The position numbers and the translations under genes are program-made. A stretch of 64,000 nucleotides of DNA, taken from NCBI RefSeq assembly GCF_014633365.1, contig NC_068342.1, positions 2,218,622 to 2,282,621 on the forward strand, read 5' to 3'. Positions 48,279 through 60,839 of the stretch are shown one piece after another (position 1 is the first letter of the stretch; each line of letters starts with the position of its first letter). The notes beneath the pieces were generated by a model that searched no databases, was not told where the DNA came from, and worked only from the letters and a program-made list of their open reading frames with translations. The stretch is from Diospyros lotus. Its lineage: Eukaryota; Streptophyta; Magnoliopsida; Ericales; Ebenaceae.

Positions 48279-48284
48279 CACGTG
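48279..48284. promoter_or_regulatory. G-box CACGTG, proximal, upstream of OPR copy B
   Basis: Perfect palindrome CACGTG 440 bp upstream of the ATG at 47839, followed by TAGTC. G-boxes bind bZIP and bHLH factors, including MYC2 of jasmonate signalling. Confidence 0.4.
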
Positions 48285-48677
48285 TAGTCTTCCTATTCGC
48301 CGCGTACCACTACTAATCATTGCCCTGAAGGGTGAACGTAAATCAAAAAAATATATGTGAATTTTTTTTTCTTATAAATTTTTATATTTTTTATGATTTT
48401 AAATGTATTTATAAATTAAATAAAATTACTTATTTAAATACTTCACAAACAAGTGATACGAAAGTGTACATAATAATTTTATGATGACATAGAAAGAGAA
48501 AATAAAAAAAAAACATTATTAAAGAGAGAAAATAATTTTATACAGTTCATTGACACATTTAACATTACAAAAATTTTAGAATTTAAAAAAATGTAAAAGT
48601 TAAATAATTAAAAATTCTAAACAATTTAATATTCATGATTAGTGTTATAAATATTATATTCCTTAAAACTGGGGGCC

Positions 48678-48733
48678 CACGTGGACGGAGGGAAGCCAAC
48701 GGGGTTCAATCTCCGAGACACGTGGCACACGTG
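48678..48733. promoter_or_regulatory. cluster of three G-boxes upstream of OPR copy B
   Basis: Three perfect CACGTG palindromes at 48678, 48719 and 48728, within 56 bp and inside a GC-richer island of AT-rich DNA. They lie about 840-895 bp upstream of the copy B ATG. Two are extended forms (CCCACGTGGAC and ACACGTGGC), the latter matching the ABRE core. No other gene is near, so copy B is the likely target (inference). Confidence 0.45.
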
Positions 48734-48739
48734 AAAACT

Positions 48740-51700
48740 CAACTTCGAGTTCGAGGAGGGAGGTTGTTATTTTAAGGTTTTCTTTTTTCTTACCATTTTT
48801 AGATGGGGGCTATATCCCTAATTAAAAAGGTCGGCGATGTACTTCCATCCTATGATGCACGCACAGTTTCGACGTCTTCTAAATATTTTCGCTTTCAAAC
48901 CACTAAAAAACAGTTTTAGATTACTTTTTATAATTTTCATTTTTTTTATGATTATTTTATAATATTAAAAATATATTTTCGATTTAAAAATACATTTCTA
49001 TCCATAAATAAAAATAAAAATGTTCCCATCTCTAACTCAAAATTTTTAATTTTTTTATAATTTAATTAAATACATGATCAAATTTATATTTTTTATATTA
49101 AATAACTATTTTTATATTATTTTATGTTAAAAATTGTATTTACAAAAAAAAATCATTTTTTTATTTATATAATTTTTTTATTTTCTTAAAAAATAATATT
49201 TTTCTATTTTCATTTCATATTATATTCGCTTATCAATTTTGATTTCGTGCAGCTTAACTAGCAAATGCTTCAACCTTTCTTAAACTTCCATTTTCGGCAC
49301 CTGACCAGGTGACCCAACACAATATCAATTTAATTACTTCCATTTAAGGTTAAAATTATAATTTTTAATTATGCAATAATATATTTTTAAATATTTAAAT
49401 AATTATATTATTTAATAATAAATATATCGTATATTAATTTCAAATCATAATAGATCGTGAGAAACAAGAAAGACGTCAAAGATGCTTTGGGTGTGGTGGC
49501 ATGTAGTGAATGCAGCGATAACAAATATTTATGAGGAATTAGTTAAGAGTATTTGAAAATTAAAAATAAAATATAATAAATACATCATAATTAAAAATAA
49601 TGTCCATTTATATTGCTAATAATATTCGTTGTTAAATTAGATAATCCGATTAGGATAACAATTAAGGTGTAATAATAAGATTATTCTTATTATCCAAAGA
49701 AACGAGTTGGACCCTTTGAATAAACATAGATTATTGATAGCTGCACATACATAAACTCAAATCCATGATCTTACGATAATTCAAATTCCTAAACATGTAT
49801 AGTGGATAATCTGCACTATAATATAAGTTCACATAAATAATGTATTATAATTTGTCTGGTTTGACTCAAGATGAAACTTAAGCTTATGAAACGTTTGGGA
49901 CAATAATATAAAAAATTACTTAGTAATCTGTTGTCAATAACTCTTTTTTTAAACTACTACAAAAAAATCTAAGAATGGATTTTTATAAGTTTCAATAACA
50001 TAAATAAAAAGTTTATACCGAATAAACTCTCCTAAAATACAAATATTCGTATGGTATAACACACCATTTTTACAAAACAATTTTCACATTACATAAAACA
50101 TCACTTTTATATAATCCATTTCAATACCAACGCGAAATGGATAAAGCCTACTAAAGTAATCCCATCAAATTTTAAGTTTAAATCCATTTTAGTACTTAAT
50201 GAAATGGTCTAGTAAATGGATCTTAACAGCAGATCTATCGCTCATCTAAAATTTAAAGTCTTATTTAAAATAAAAATGTATGAATATTATTAATAAAGTA
50301 AATAATTTATTCTCATAAAATTGCAAGTACAATCATATAACCATTAGATAATAAAAGAGTTGATCGATACAAATAACATAATAAGACCCAATATACCGAA
50401 TCCACTTCCCAGTTAAGCACTTTTGGCCGAAAAGAGTGCTCACGTCACGTCCCCATTTAAAATTATTAAAAAAATCATAGGGGCAATCGCCTGACCGTGG
50501 ACGGTTCGATTATATAAAATAATGAATGATATATATAATAAAGGTATCATCACATCAATGTCACGTGGTTTGTTTCCGTCAGTGTCGTGAGACTCACGTC
50601 GGAGCGATCCGATTTAACGCCGTCGTTTCAATTGCCGACAACTAATTTGTCCCCTTTCTACCCTGGAAATTGCTTTATTATCCAATTATTATTATTTAAA
50701 TATACCAAACTCACGGTTGCGTGAGCAATGGATGGATTTGATTATCCAATTGTTTGAATCGAATAGAGTCAATTTATGTTAAAAATTGATAAATAGATGG
50801 TCAAATAAAAATATTAAATTAATTGAAAATTTTTAAAAAAATACAAAAAAACTCAGAAAATGGGTCAAAAATGATATTGTATTTGATATTTTGATTAATT
50901 TAATTATTTTAATCTTTTTTAATATACAGAATGAGTCAAATTAAAAGAATCAAAATTATCAAATTTAAAAATTCAACTGATCACGTCTACACCTTAAATT
51001 GAATCAAATGAATAATTTCAATTAATTTGATTTGATTATTTTAATTTAACATAAATATTATTTGTCTCTAATTAATATATATATAATAATACAATACAAA
51101 GAGGCTGCATCTATACAATATGTTATTTACTTGCATATTATATAATTACAATTATATTAATAAGGAAACAAAGTAGTGGCCAAGAACTTGATGAGTTGAA
51201 TTAGTGCAATGACTTAAAAGATAGATTTATGGCTGAAAAATAGTATTTAGTTAGAAAACAATAATAACGTTGGAAGCCAAGATCCTCATAGACTACACTA
51301 AATATTCAGTTCTACATGTATATAGATTGTCTTTACATACAGATTTATCTAGTAAATGCACTAAGGGGGAATGTCACACGTTCTTGAAAATTAATCAAAT
51401 AAAATTCATACACTCCAAGTAAAAAAATAAAAAGATTTGCAATGAGTTGCCTGAGAAAAAAATATAAAAATATATATGATATTATAACATCTAATTATTT
51501 AAATATCAATTAATGATAAATCTATCATATTTTGTAATATTTTAAAATATTAACTAATAATAACTAGAGTTAAATAGAGATAAATATTATGACGACAAAT
51601 GAGTTGTTTAATTGTTAACTAACATATGATATAAGTATTTTACATTTGCAAATGTTACTTTTTATGTTTATATATATTAAATAAACACCGGTTGCACGTC

Positions 51701-52045
51701 TTACTTTACAACCACTGCCAAATTTTTATTTCTTATTTTAGTAGTCTAATGGTTGACGAGACACCCCACCTTCCTCTTAAGCCATATATATCATGACACA
51801 TTAGGCACCTAAAATTACAAGGTCCGAAATTTTAAAAAATTATAATATTTATGTATATATTTTTTATTTTTTAATAATTAATATTTTATTTAAAAAATTA
51901 AGTACAAAACATTATAATTTTTTTCACTTCCATTCAACATTTTCCAATTTTTAACCTACTATGGTGTTCTCAAACCCCAATATCCCATAAAACCACATTC
52001 CCTCCCCAATATCTCATGAATGTATAGTTTTTTGTTGGCACTGAT
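48740..52045. other. AT-rich intergenic region
   Basis: No gene is seen. AT content is very high with many ATTTAAATAATTATA-like words. It includes the dispersed repeat at 50715-51070. The segment 50530-50650 is GC-richer (TGTCACGTGGTTTG, CTCACGTCGGAGC) but has no reading frame. Confidence 0.5.
50715..51070. repeat. AT-rich dispersed repeat, copy 2
   Basis: Starts GCGTGAGCAATGG and continues with TTGAATCGAATAGAG, TTGATATTTTGATTAATTT and AATCAAATGAATAATTTC, matching the other copies in order. Same family as 25320, 56115, 58690 and 63543. Confidence 0.5.
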
Positions 52046-54587
52046 TGAAACGGCCTGCCTCCCAGAGCCCCTATCGTAGATAGAGGATTCGTGAGAATGT
52101 CATTATTTAAATGATATCGAACAATATCATAAACTAAAACTCTTACACGACTCTTTTAGAAACCATTACTCTTTATCACAAGTCATTTAATAGTCATTCT
52201 TACCTAATCATTCACAACTTGGGCCCACCTAGGCCTACATAACATACCTCCATCTCACAAACATAAAACATTACTCTTATCCAGACACACGACACCCAGA
52301 ATCTAGTTTTAGGAGAGCTTTGCACTTGCTACCATGATATGACGGCTTGGACCAAAACCCCGCTGAATGTACTTGCTATCTTAGGCGTTTCTCTTATCTA
52401 GAATGATGGAAAGCAAATGTGAGTCGCGAGACTCAGCAATCTCATGAAAGGAAGGCTATAGGTTTAAGATAGGACTCTTCCCAACATCCCATGCAATTCA
52501 TGTCAATGCAACCACACCATATCATGATCCATACGTGCCTTACTTCTAAATGCATAACATAAAATCAACTACACATAAAAGGGTTCTTGGGGCCCACATA
52601 AGCCATACATTGGCACCAAAGTCCCGCATACAAACATGTTGGCAGCCTTTTATAGGCTACCATATCACCTCTATTCCAAACATGCTCTCTCCTGTCATCA
52701 TATCGTCTTATCATGCCGTTGTCGTAGGACTCTAACACCCGGTCTTGTTATTGCCGTGGGACTCTAACTCCTGATCTTATTATTGCCGTGGGATTCTAAC
52801 CCCCGGTCTTATTATTGCCGTGGGACTCTAACCCCTGGTCTTATCATGGACCACGCCGCCATGGGTCTCACCGTGGCCATGTCCAGCACCATACTCAACA
52901 CTTAAAACCGCACATTCTCACCATGCAGTGCAACCAATAAGAAATGCAACGACTTTTGTAGCATAAACGTGATGGCAAGGCCCCCATAAACCAAGCATCA
53001 GGCTATGCTATGCCCACACATAAGAATTCACACATGCGAAATGTCTCTAAATGCACTGGCTCACCTAGAGAACTCAGGTTAACTCTTAGACCAACCGGGT
53101 CATGTAGATGCTCACACATCCCATCACACACAAAGCATGTCCCCAAATGAATGCAACCCAATGCAACACACACATCATGATATGCACAAGCCAAGGCAGA
53201 AATTTGGTAGCACCAGCTCTTCTAGCCCGTCTAGTGCTTATCGTAACAGTCGATGACTGGCGCCCATACATCTAACCATCTACTGCCACGACCTACGGTC
53301 AACAATCAGTGGCTTTGTACCCCATACCCTTAGACACACTTACTGACACTATTAACTTTATATCTTCTAAACTTAACGTTACAGTACATTTCTCCATAAC
53401 TCTACATGTATATAATCCCATGAACATTATAATACCGTTCTCATTCTCATCTCTAATAAACATGGAAATGAACCACTTACTTTTCCAATTAAAGTCTTTA
53501 ACATAACCCCATAAATCATACTGACTCTTCTAAGAACCTAACACATCGGGTTCGACATCATTCCCAAGGAAAACGGAGCGATACGAAGCTCTGTAACAGT
53601 CAAAATGAAAGACACCAAGATATCCTCACTTAGCTCATTCTATTAATAATAAACTCATTAATAAAATATGAGTCATATGGTGGTTACCATGCGGATTATT
53701 ATTATTAATGCGTGGAACCGAATCAAGATGAGGGAAGGTTTAAAATACAAGAAATCTCGAACACTTTCACAAGAAATAAATAAAGCGAGGAGAGGGTTAG
53801 GAGCTTGACTGAAATCAACTGATTCCGACCTCTCTTGTGCTCGTATTGCAAAGTAAAATATTTTGCTGATCATTTTTCATGCCGAAAAATTCTAAAATTC
53901 CTTTATTTTTCCCTTATTTTCCTTCTTTTTATTTTCTCTCATTTATTTTATTTTCCTTTATTTCTTCTCCTTCCTTTCTTCTCCCGCCTCTACTCCTGCA
54001 ACGCCATGCTTCCCCTTTTCTTTTCCTTTTCTTCTTTTCATTTTTCTTTTCTTTCTTCTTTCTCTTCTTTTCTTCCTCCCAGCATCGACGCTGGCCTGCC
54101 GCTGCTCTTCCTCGTCGGCCTTGGCAATGGCTGCCATGGTCGATTGGCCTTCGAGCTATCTCTCTCTCTATCTCTCAGCTCATTGCTCTTTCTCTTGCAA
54201 CCTCTCCCTCTCTCTCTCTATTTTTATTTCCAGCGAAATTGGCCCCTGTAGCATGTTTGGGGGCCACGCACATTACATATAAGTATATATGTATATGTAT
54301 TATATATATATATTTATATATTAGTTTATTAATTTAAGTTAAGTTAATTTAATTTAATTTACACATTTTTATTATTATTAGCATTATCCCTATTATTTTT
54401 ATTAATTTATTCCATAATTTTCATAAATACTCTCAATTAAACTAATTAATTACCTTAATTTCCTATTTCCTCAAAACAACATAGATAAGTATTTTTTTTC
54501 AAAAATCTCTAAATACTCTAAAATATCTCAAACACCCAAATTTATTATTATTTTTTTTACTTGTCTCTAAATTTTTGGGATGCTACA
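52046..54587 (-). mobile_element. solo LTR, 2542 bp, with CTGAT target duplication
   Basis: Read on the minus strand it begins TGTAGCATCCCAAAAATTTA, the typical start of a plant LTR (TG, then a GCATCCC-like Ty3/gypsy end), and finishes in TTTCA. On the plus strand the unit runs TGAAACGG to GCTACA. It is flanked on both sides by CTGAT (52041-52045 and 54588-54592), a 5-bp target duplication. No internal retroelement coding sequence or second LTR is present, so it is a solo LTR left by unequal recombination. The length is at the upper end for LTRs. A CT-rich stretch at 53890-54230 yields long open frames that are low-complexity artefacts. Superfamily assignment is tentative. Confidence 0.85.
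52721..52848. repeat. four 32-bp tandem repeats inside the solo LTR
   Basis: Units start at 52721, 52753, 52785 and 52817, each a variant of GCCGTGGGACTCTAAC, then CCCGGTCTTATTATT. Spacing is exactly 32 bp and identity between units is high. No spacers separate them, so this is a minisatellite, not a CRISPR-like array. Confidence 0.85.
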
Positions 54588-56114
54588 CTGATTTTCTTAA
54601 AGTTTCAAGAAAAATTAAGTTTTGTTTTATTTTGTTTATTATTGTAAGTTGTTTGATTTTTTTTTCTTATATCTGAGACATTGTATTTTAGTTGAAAATT
54701 TATTATTATTAAGAGATTATTATATTTTATAGTTGATTGAATTTTATTTTTTACTTAATAAAATAATAAAATATTTATGTAAAAAAATGTATTATGTTTT
54801 TTTTTATAAAAAAATTAATGCTCGAAGGCCTCAAAAAATCCTTTTACCTAAGACCTCCAACTCTGTTGGATCGACACTAGAGACACCCTTCGTTGTTGGT
54901 GTTTATAGGATGCAATCATAGTTCAAATACAAACTCACTTACGATATTAGACTTGATCGTATATGACGAAGATAAGGACTCACACTACACACTGATAGAA
55001 TTAAGGTAAGAAGCTTACTTCTTTTTTTTTTTTTACAATAATATTAGTCAAAATAAAAAATATATGATTAAAAAATAAATTTTATAATCACACTCAAATT
55101 TGACTGCCCATGTGATACAATCGTGACTTTCTCATTTCTCATATTAGGCTTATATAAATACATGAAATCTAAAATTATGTCACGTCATTTATTATGTATG
55201 ATTATTTTTATTTTTTTTAAATTAAGTCTAATTCTACCGTCATAGTGTGTAATGGGAGATTGAATCTTACCTTACAGGTTGAACAAGTTTTGGACAATTT
55301 TGGGTTAAGAGACAATCATCAAACACACTCTAATATGAAGATTTTAAATTGACTCTAGACAAAAGTGATGGTGATAAATTTCAATCGTCATCAAAATATG
55401 AATTTTTTTATTAAATTAAAATGATTAATTATATAAAATAATAATTTTTGATTTTCCATTCTGGTATCTTATTGACTCTATGTTAACAATTTAATAATAT
55501 GTTATTATGTATTTAAATATAAAATCATTATAGCCGTTGAAGGTAATTTTATTTTATATTTTATAAAGATTGCATCCCTCGTGGCAGCGTACGTTCAGAT
55601 CCCCACACGTGGCGCCGCGTTCACATTTGGAATTGTTAATAATAATGTGAGGGGAGTAAACGACGTCGTTAGTTGCCGGTGGCCATGGATGGAATATATT
55701 ACTTTTTTTATTTAACTTTTATTTTTAATTTAATTTATATCATATTTTATATTTTAATAATAATAAAAGCGGATTCGACACCAAAGCTGTCGACAGAGCA
55801 TCATTATTGCACCTGCCGATAGCAATCCCTTTCAAAAATCGGCGGCTTTATTAATTTGTTATTTGAAAGCAATTGTGTTCGTTAAATTGGGTTATTGTTT
55901 AGTAAATCATACTCTTTAATAGCTAAGTTTTAATGAGTATTTTGTATTTAATGATTAAATACTTCTAAGTAGATGGCTTTGTTATCTAATAAAATTGTTT
56001 ACAAGCTAGAAATAAGTTGTAATAAAATATAATTTATTTAAAAATATATATATTTATTATTATTTAATCCTTACCATAGCCATACGTATTATTATTAAAA
56101 TAAAAATGATATTT

Positions 56115-56400
56115 TAGACGACGAGCGAATAATATTTTAATTAAATCAAAATAATTAAACTAAACAAATCGAAATTGATAGTTTGATACCATGCAATTTG
56201 TATTTTGATTCGATTTGATTTTTAAATTTGTGCATTTTGGTTATTTCAATTTGATTTCATTTTCGTATTTAAAAAATCAAACTAACTGAATTGATCAAAA
56301 TATCAAAAACAATATCATTTGTTGACTAATTTTTTGGTTTTTAATTTTTTTGGTTGATTTTTTTTATTTGTTCAATTTGAGTAAATTGGTTGGCTGGGTA
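56115..56400. repeat. AT-rich dispersed repeat, copy 3
   Basis: Contains AAATCGAAATTGATAGTTTG, TTTTGATTCGATTTGATTTT and AATTGATCAAAATATC in the order of the other copies. Ends diverged. Confidence 0.45.
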
Positions 56401-58254
56401 CTAAATCGATCCAATACTTGTCTTCTGACTATCTTTTACCTTGCAGGTTGGAAGATCATTCTACAACTTTAGACAATCGAAGACCCTTTTGAAGCCATTT
56501 TTCGATGACCTCTTCTACTTAGCCCTACCGACTTTCTATTAAGGTTCTTCGAAACAAATAAGTTTTAATTGTTATATTACGATGAAATGAATTTTTTTTA
56601 CAATGTTTTCAAACAATCCAAGGAGCATTTGCATTAAAATAATTAAAATAGTTTTAAGGATGAATATCACAACCCTTAGTAATCCAAGAATTTTAAAATA
56701 AATAAGATAACTTTAAAATAATTAGAACTGCTCCTTAAGAAGTTAGTTCTACTATAAAAATATGATATCTTATCAGTACAAGTATAGTCTTAATAGAGTT
56801 CTAAACGTATCTCAATTAGATGAATGACTTCATATTTATAGACAACAAGACTGACAAATAGAGGAGTATCCATGTATTTTGTATAAGATAGGAAATTTTG
56901 CCTTATTTTCATTATTTTATACAATCTTCTTGCCTTTTTTTTATTATTTATGAAATGGGCTTAGAACTGATCTTGGTGGGGGCTCTAAGCGACTGCCTTG
57001 AAAATATAACCTTAGAGTCGACCTTGACGAACCATAACCTAGAGGGTTTCCCAAAAATTATGTCTGGGAGATGAAAGAGGCCCCCCAAGAGGGTTTTCAT
57101 AGACTGTTTTATCGAAAAAATCATGCTAGACATATAACTTTTTTATACATCTTGAGCAATATAAGGAGGTATTATGACTAAAATAATCTTCGCCTCACAT
57201 GCCCTTCACGCGCTTTTATGCACCTCACCTCATGAGAAATTTTTTTATTATTAATACACTTTTATGTAGCTAAAAATATATATAAAGGTATATCAATAAT
57301 ATTTTTTTTATGAAAATGGTCTCTTTGGTCTCCTTTTTGGGTCTCTCTTCTTGAACCTGTCATGAGTTGTACCCTACTTGTGTAAGCACATCAAAAATAA
57401 ATTAATTAATTACGCAAAATAGATAGCATGCTCTCAAAATAAATGTACCAACACAGCAATCAAATTTGATGACGTGTCGTGCAGAAATATGACGCTAGAT
57501 CTAGAGACTGGTGGATTTCCTTTCAAATCATGCACTAGGGACGGCGGATATGAGACTTTTGCCATCTGGGGCAAGCCATGAAGAGGAGTGCACGAGAATT
57601 AAGCCGAGAAGGGAATGATGATTTCCACACTTATCCAAATAAGCATAATCACGGCGCATATGAATAATGCAACTAGGGCGAATGATAAACAATTGGGCCA
57701 CGCTGGGGCCACGGCAGCGCCACCGTAGGGCCCCAATGGCACGATACACGACTCAATTGGGCATAATATAGCTAGACGATGGATACCAAAGCTTAAAGCA
57801 AGGACCTAGATGTTGTCAAGAAGAGCCCCGAAGATTCTAAGGGATTCTAGGGGGTCCTATATGACTTTGGACATGATGACTAGGCGGTGATGTGGTGTTT
57901 GCACGGCAAGCCTACTCAAACCTGTTTCAAAATTATTTAAGATTGTCCAATTCATTCTAAGTGGTTCTCTTATTGGTAAAATAAAAAGATTTAGAGAGGA
58001 AGGCTAACTTAACAATGCAAAAGGTAAAGATTACTTGCTGAGTGCAACACGGGGGCCCCAGATAATTGGAGGTCGGTAAAAAAGATGGACAAAAGTGAGA
58101 ATCCCAATTCATTTGATTAGATATATTTTATTCAATACTTGAAATTAATTTAATATACGTGTGTAATTATTGATGTGATAATACATCTATTATAAAAAAA
58201 ATATAAAAGTGAGAATCTACATGTATACATATGAGTGAGACTCACACGCTTGTT

Positions 58255-58400
58255 AAACTCTCGATTTTACGGGATACGATTTTACGATTTTTTGCATTGA
58301 AAATCCTTATGATTTTACGATTTTGAAGTTGAATTATACTCGATTTTACGATTTTACATGTCGAAAACCCTTTTACGATTTTATAATTTTAATAACCTTG
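58255..58400. repeat. short tandem array of CGATTTTACGATTTTA words
   Basis: The words CGATTTTACG and ATTTTACGATTTT recur at least eight times within 145 bp, mixed with GTTGAATTATACTC and GTCGAAAACCC. No simple fixed period, so it is an irregular array. Confidence 0.7.
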
Positions 58401-58689
58401 GACTCACATAAACAATTTTATTTTTATTTTCTTTCATAAATGTATACGTGAGTTTTACTCAAATATTTTTTTTTTTTTTATAACAAGTGGCGTGCTACAT
58501 GAGTAATGACACATATCTCTTAAATTAATTTCAGTTATTAGATAAATTACACATAATTAAATCAATTGAAATAAAATTATTAAAATTGAAACATTTAGAT
58601 AAATTTATAAATTCATAAAATATTTTTTTTCCTATTTACCCTAAAAAGAAATATTACACTTTATTTGTCTTTTGCTCTTTCCCCCCTAT

Positions 58690-59180
58690 GGTTGAGCATT
58701 TGATGGCTTAATTGACCAATTTGTTTAAATTGAATAAATTAAATTTATGTTAAAAATTGAAGTCAATTGATTGAATAAATTTTCAAATTAAAAAATTTAA
58801 ATCAATAGAAAAAAATAAAATTATAAAATGTAAAAATGACATCATTTTTAATATTTTAATTGATTCAATTATTTCATTTTTTTAATATACAGATCAAAAC
58901 GAAACTAAATAATTAAAATTATCAAATTTAAAAATTAAATTAATTTAATTTAATTTACAATTTAAATGAATTGAATTAAACCAAATTAATAATTTCAACC
59001 GATTCAATTTAATTATTTTAACTTAAACCAAAACACTTGACTATCTCTAATTAAACTAAAATAACTAAAATTATTACACTTAAAAATCAAACTAAAGTAA
59101 CTTAAAACTTAAATTAAATGGAATCAACAATTTTCGACCAATTATATTTTTTTATTTAACCGAGACGTCACCCAACTAAC
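58690..59180. repeat. AT-rich dispersed repeat, copy 4
   Basis: Starts GGTTGAGCATTTGATGG and runs through TTAAATTGAATAAATTAAAT, a central AATTTAATTTAATTTAC segment, and ends near ATTTAACCGAGACGTCACCC. It is the longest copy. Confidence 0.5.
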
Positions 59181-60049
59181 TAAATATTTTAGCGGGGGCT
59201 GATGAATGCGCCCAGGGGCTTGATATTGTTTGATTCGTCACGTGTATGTATAGCAGGAGCTTGGAACCCCTGAATGTGGACCTTAAAGTAGTTATGGCCA
59301 TTCATTAGTCTTTGACTTACAAAATTAAATAGTAATATCAATCACCATCGTCAGTATACGTTACTTTTCGGAAGATGCGCCTTAATTATATATAATTTTT
59401 GTAAATATAAAAATAATATTAAAAGTCGTTGCTAATTACAATACCATCAATTATGTGACAGCTTCCTAGTAGACAAACCTAAAGAGACTATATATCATTA
59501 TTTCTTCTATATAACACATTCTTTAATAAAAATATGATAAATAATTAATAATATCATTATTAACAAATTTTAATATTATTCAAAATATAATTACCCTTAC
59601 CCATCTTAATATTGGCTATAGTGAACATATAAAATGGTGGTTAAATTTATAATTTAATCTTTATATTTTTATAGTTTTTTGTGTAATAATTTAATTTTTT
59701 TGTTATTTTAATTTTATTATTAAATTATATATTTTTAAGTCAATTATGTATCTTGTTAACTTGTCAAGTGACTCGTGTTGACCAATAAAAGAAGGTGACG
59801 TTCTTCGGTGGAGTGAGCACATAGATTGTGGCAGCAAACATTTTGTCATTGGAGGTGAAAAACATACGCGACGAGGTGTTGGGGTGGTGGTGAGACATAT
59901 CCACTAGTGGCTATGGATGGAAGGATCAGTAGAGGAAAGCCCCAGTGATGGCTGTTGTGTCGTGCAAAGTGACCAAAATTGATTTTATGCCCGAATAATT
60001 CTACATTGCCTGACGCTCTTACCAACAGGCTTACCAAATGGGGTCAAAA

Positions 60050-60360
60050 TGACCCAGTTGCCCTCGCTTACCTTCGCCTCTCTTCTCTCTCCCTTCTCTC
60101 ATGGCTGTTTTGCAGAGCTCTCGCCTCTTTTCTCTCTAGTCTTCTCCATGCGACCGTCGACCGTTGCGCCTCGCCTCGCTCATCGCCTCGTCGACAGTCA
60201 TTGGAACGAGCGAGGCGAGGCGTGACAGTCAGCGGTCGCAGTCGCGCAGAGAAGGCAAAGAGAAGGGAGGCGAGGGCTCCATGCGCAGATCCTCCATGGG
60301 AGGAAAAAAAATAGAGAGACAAGGGCTGAGCTATGCAGTTGAGGGTGTTTTGATCATTTA
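60050..60360. repeat. GC-rich foldback (hairpin) island
   Basis: The core arms 60150-60181 and 60208-60239 are 32-base inverted copies around a 26-bp loop (GCGACCGTCGACCGTTGCGC against GCGACCGCTGACTGTCACGC, both then CTCGCCTCGCTC). Five of 32 positions differ, and all five are transitions. Looser inverted similarity continues outward to about 60114 and 60285. The DNA here is much more GC-rich than the region. Open frames on either strand are low in complexity (Arg/Ser/Ala) and not credible as genes. It could be a foldback element or an RNA hairpin source; its class is unknown. Confidence 0.65.
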
Positions 60361-60635
60361 GATTTTATTCTATAAATCTCTCTACGAGGTTTCTACCCAT
60401 AGCAACGTTGTTTTTTCCTCTTATAATATCGAAAACAAAAATCTTATGAAAGGATCAAGTATTTCTCCTATGGTCACTTATAGTCTTTTAACTTTTCACT
60501 TCTTAGCTAATTCTTTATTAACATTTATGTATTACATACTCTAAAATTTAATTGTGTGTAATTAATTTATTTTTTTATAAATTCGTTGTTATTTTAATTA
60601 TATTTGTAAATTATGTGTTTTTGTCACGTGATCAT

Positions 60636-60835
60636 CAGGGTACTACCGTTGAGATGCGCCAGGCCAGGGCCGACAAGGAAATCTCTCGATTGCGTGCCAA
60701 TATCGCGTTGGGCACCGCGCTGCATTATCACCGAATCAGATTTTGCCAGGTGGCTTGCTACGTCACTCCCTGGCTGCAAGTACGCAACAATATTATAATA
60801 ATAGGGGCTCGCACGCTACTGCCCCTTTCTTAATT
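60636..60835 (+). other. exon-like GC-rich island, unassigned
   Basis: A 150-bp island of GC-rich sequence in AT-rich DNA. The plus-strand frame reads GTTVEMRQARADKEISRLR, then alternates to a Cys/Val-rich end. It is preceded by TCATCAG and followed internally by CCAG/GTGGCTT, so splice-like signals flank a possible exon of about 110 bp. I do not recognise the protein, and no partner exon is nearby. It could be a captured gene fragment. Confidence 0.3.
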
Positions 60836-60839
60836 ACAA

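Larger units (their letters stand above)
54593..59975. other. AT-rich intergenic region with repeat relics
   Basis: No gene is seen. Contents: copies of the dispersed repeat (56115-56400, 58690-59180), a short tandem array (58255-58400), and GC-richer patches at 54830-54910, 55570-55690 and 57470-57760 whose open frames contain no recognisable domain. The patch at 57470-58080 (GGGGCCACGGCAGCGCCACC) may be a fragment of an unidentified mobile element. Confidence 0.45.

Noticed and set aside
52721..52848. Regular 32-bp repeats considered as a CRISPR-like array
   Set aside because: The units abut directly without unique spacers, in plant nuclear DNA, inside an LTR.
53835..54337. Two overlapping open frames of 138 and 152 codons on the plus strand
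   Set aside because: They are translations of a CT-rich stretch inside the solo LTR (Phe/Leu/Ser runs), with no domain and no coding logic.
59979..60322. Open frames of 111 (plus) and 84 (minus) codons
   Set aside because: They are products of the GC-rich foldback; an inverted repeat gives open frames on both strands, and the Arg/Ser/Ala-rich translations match no family.
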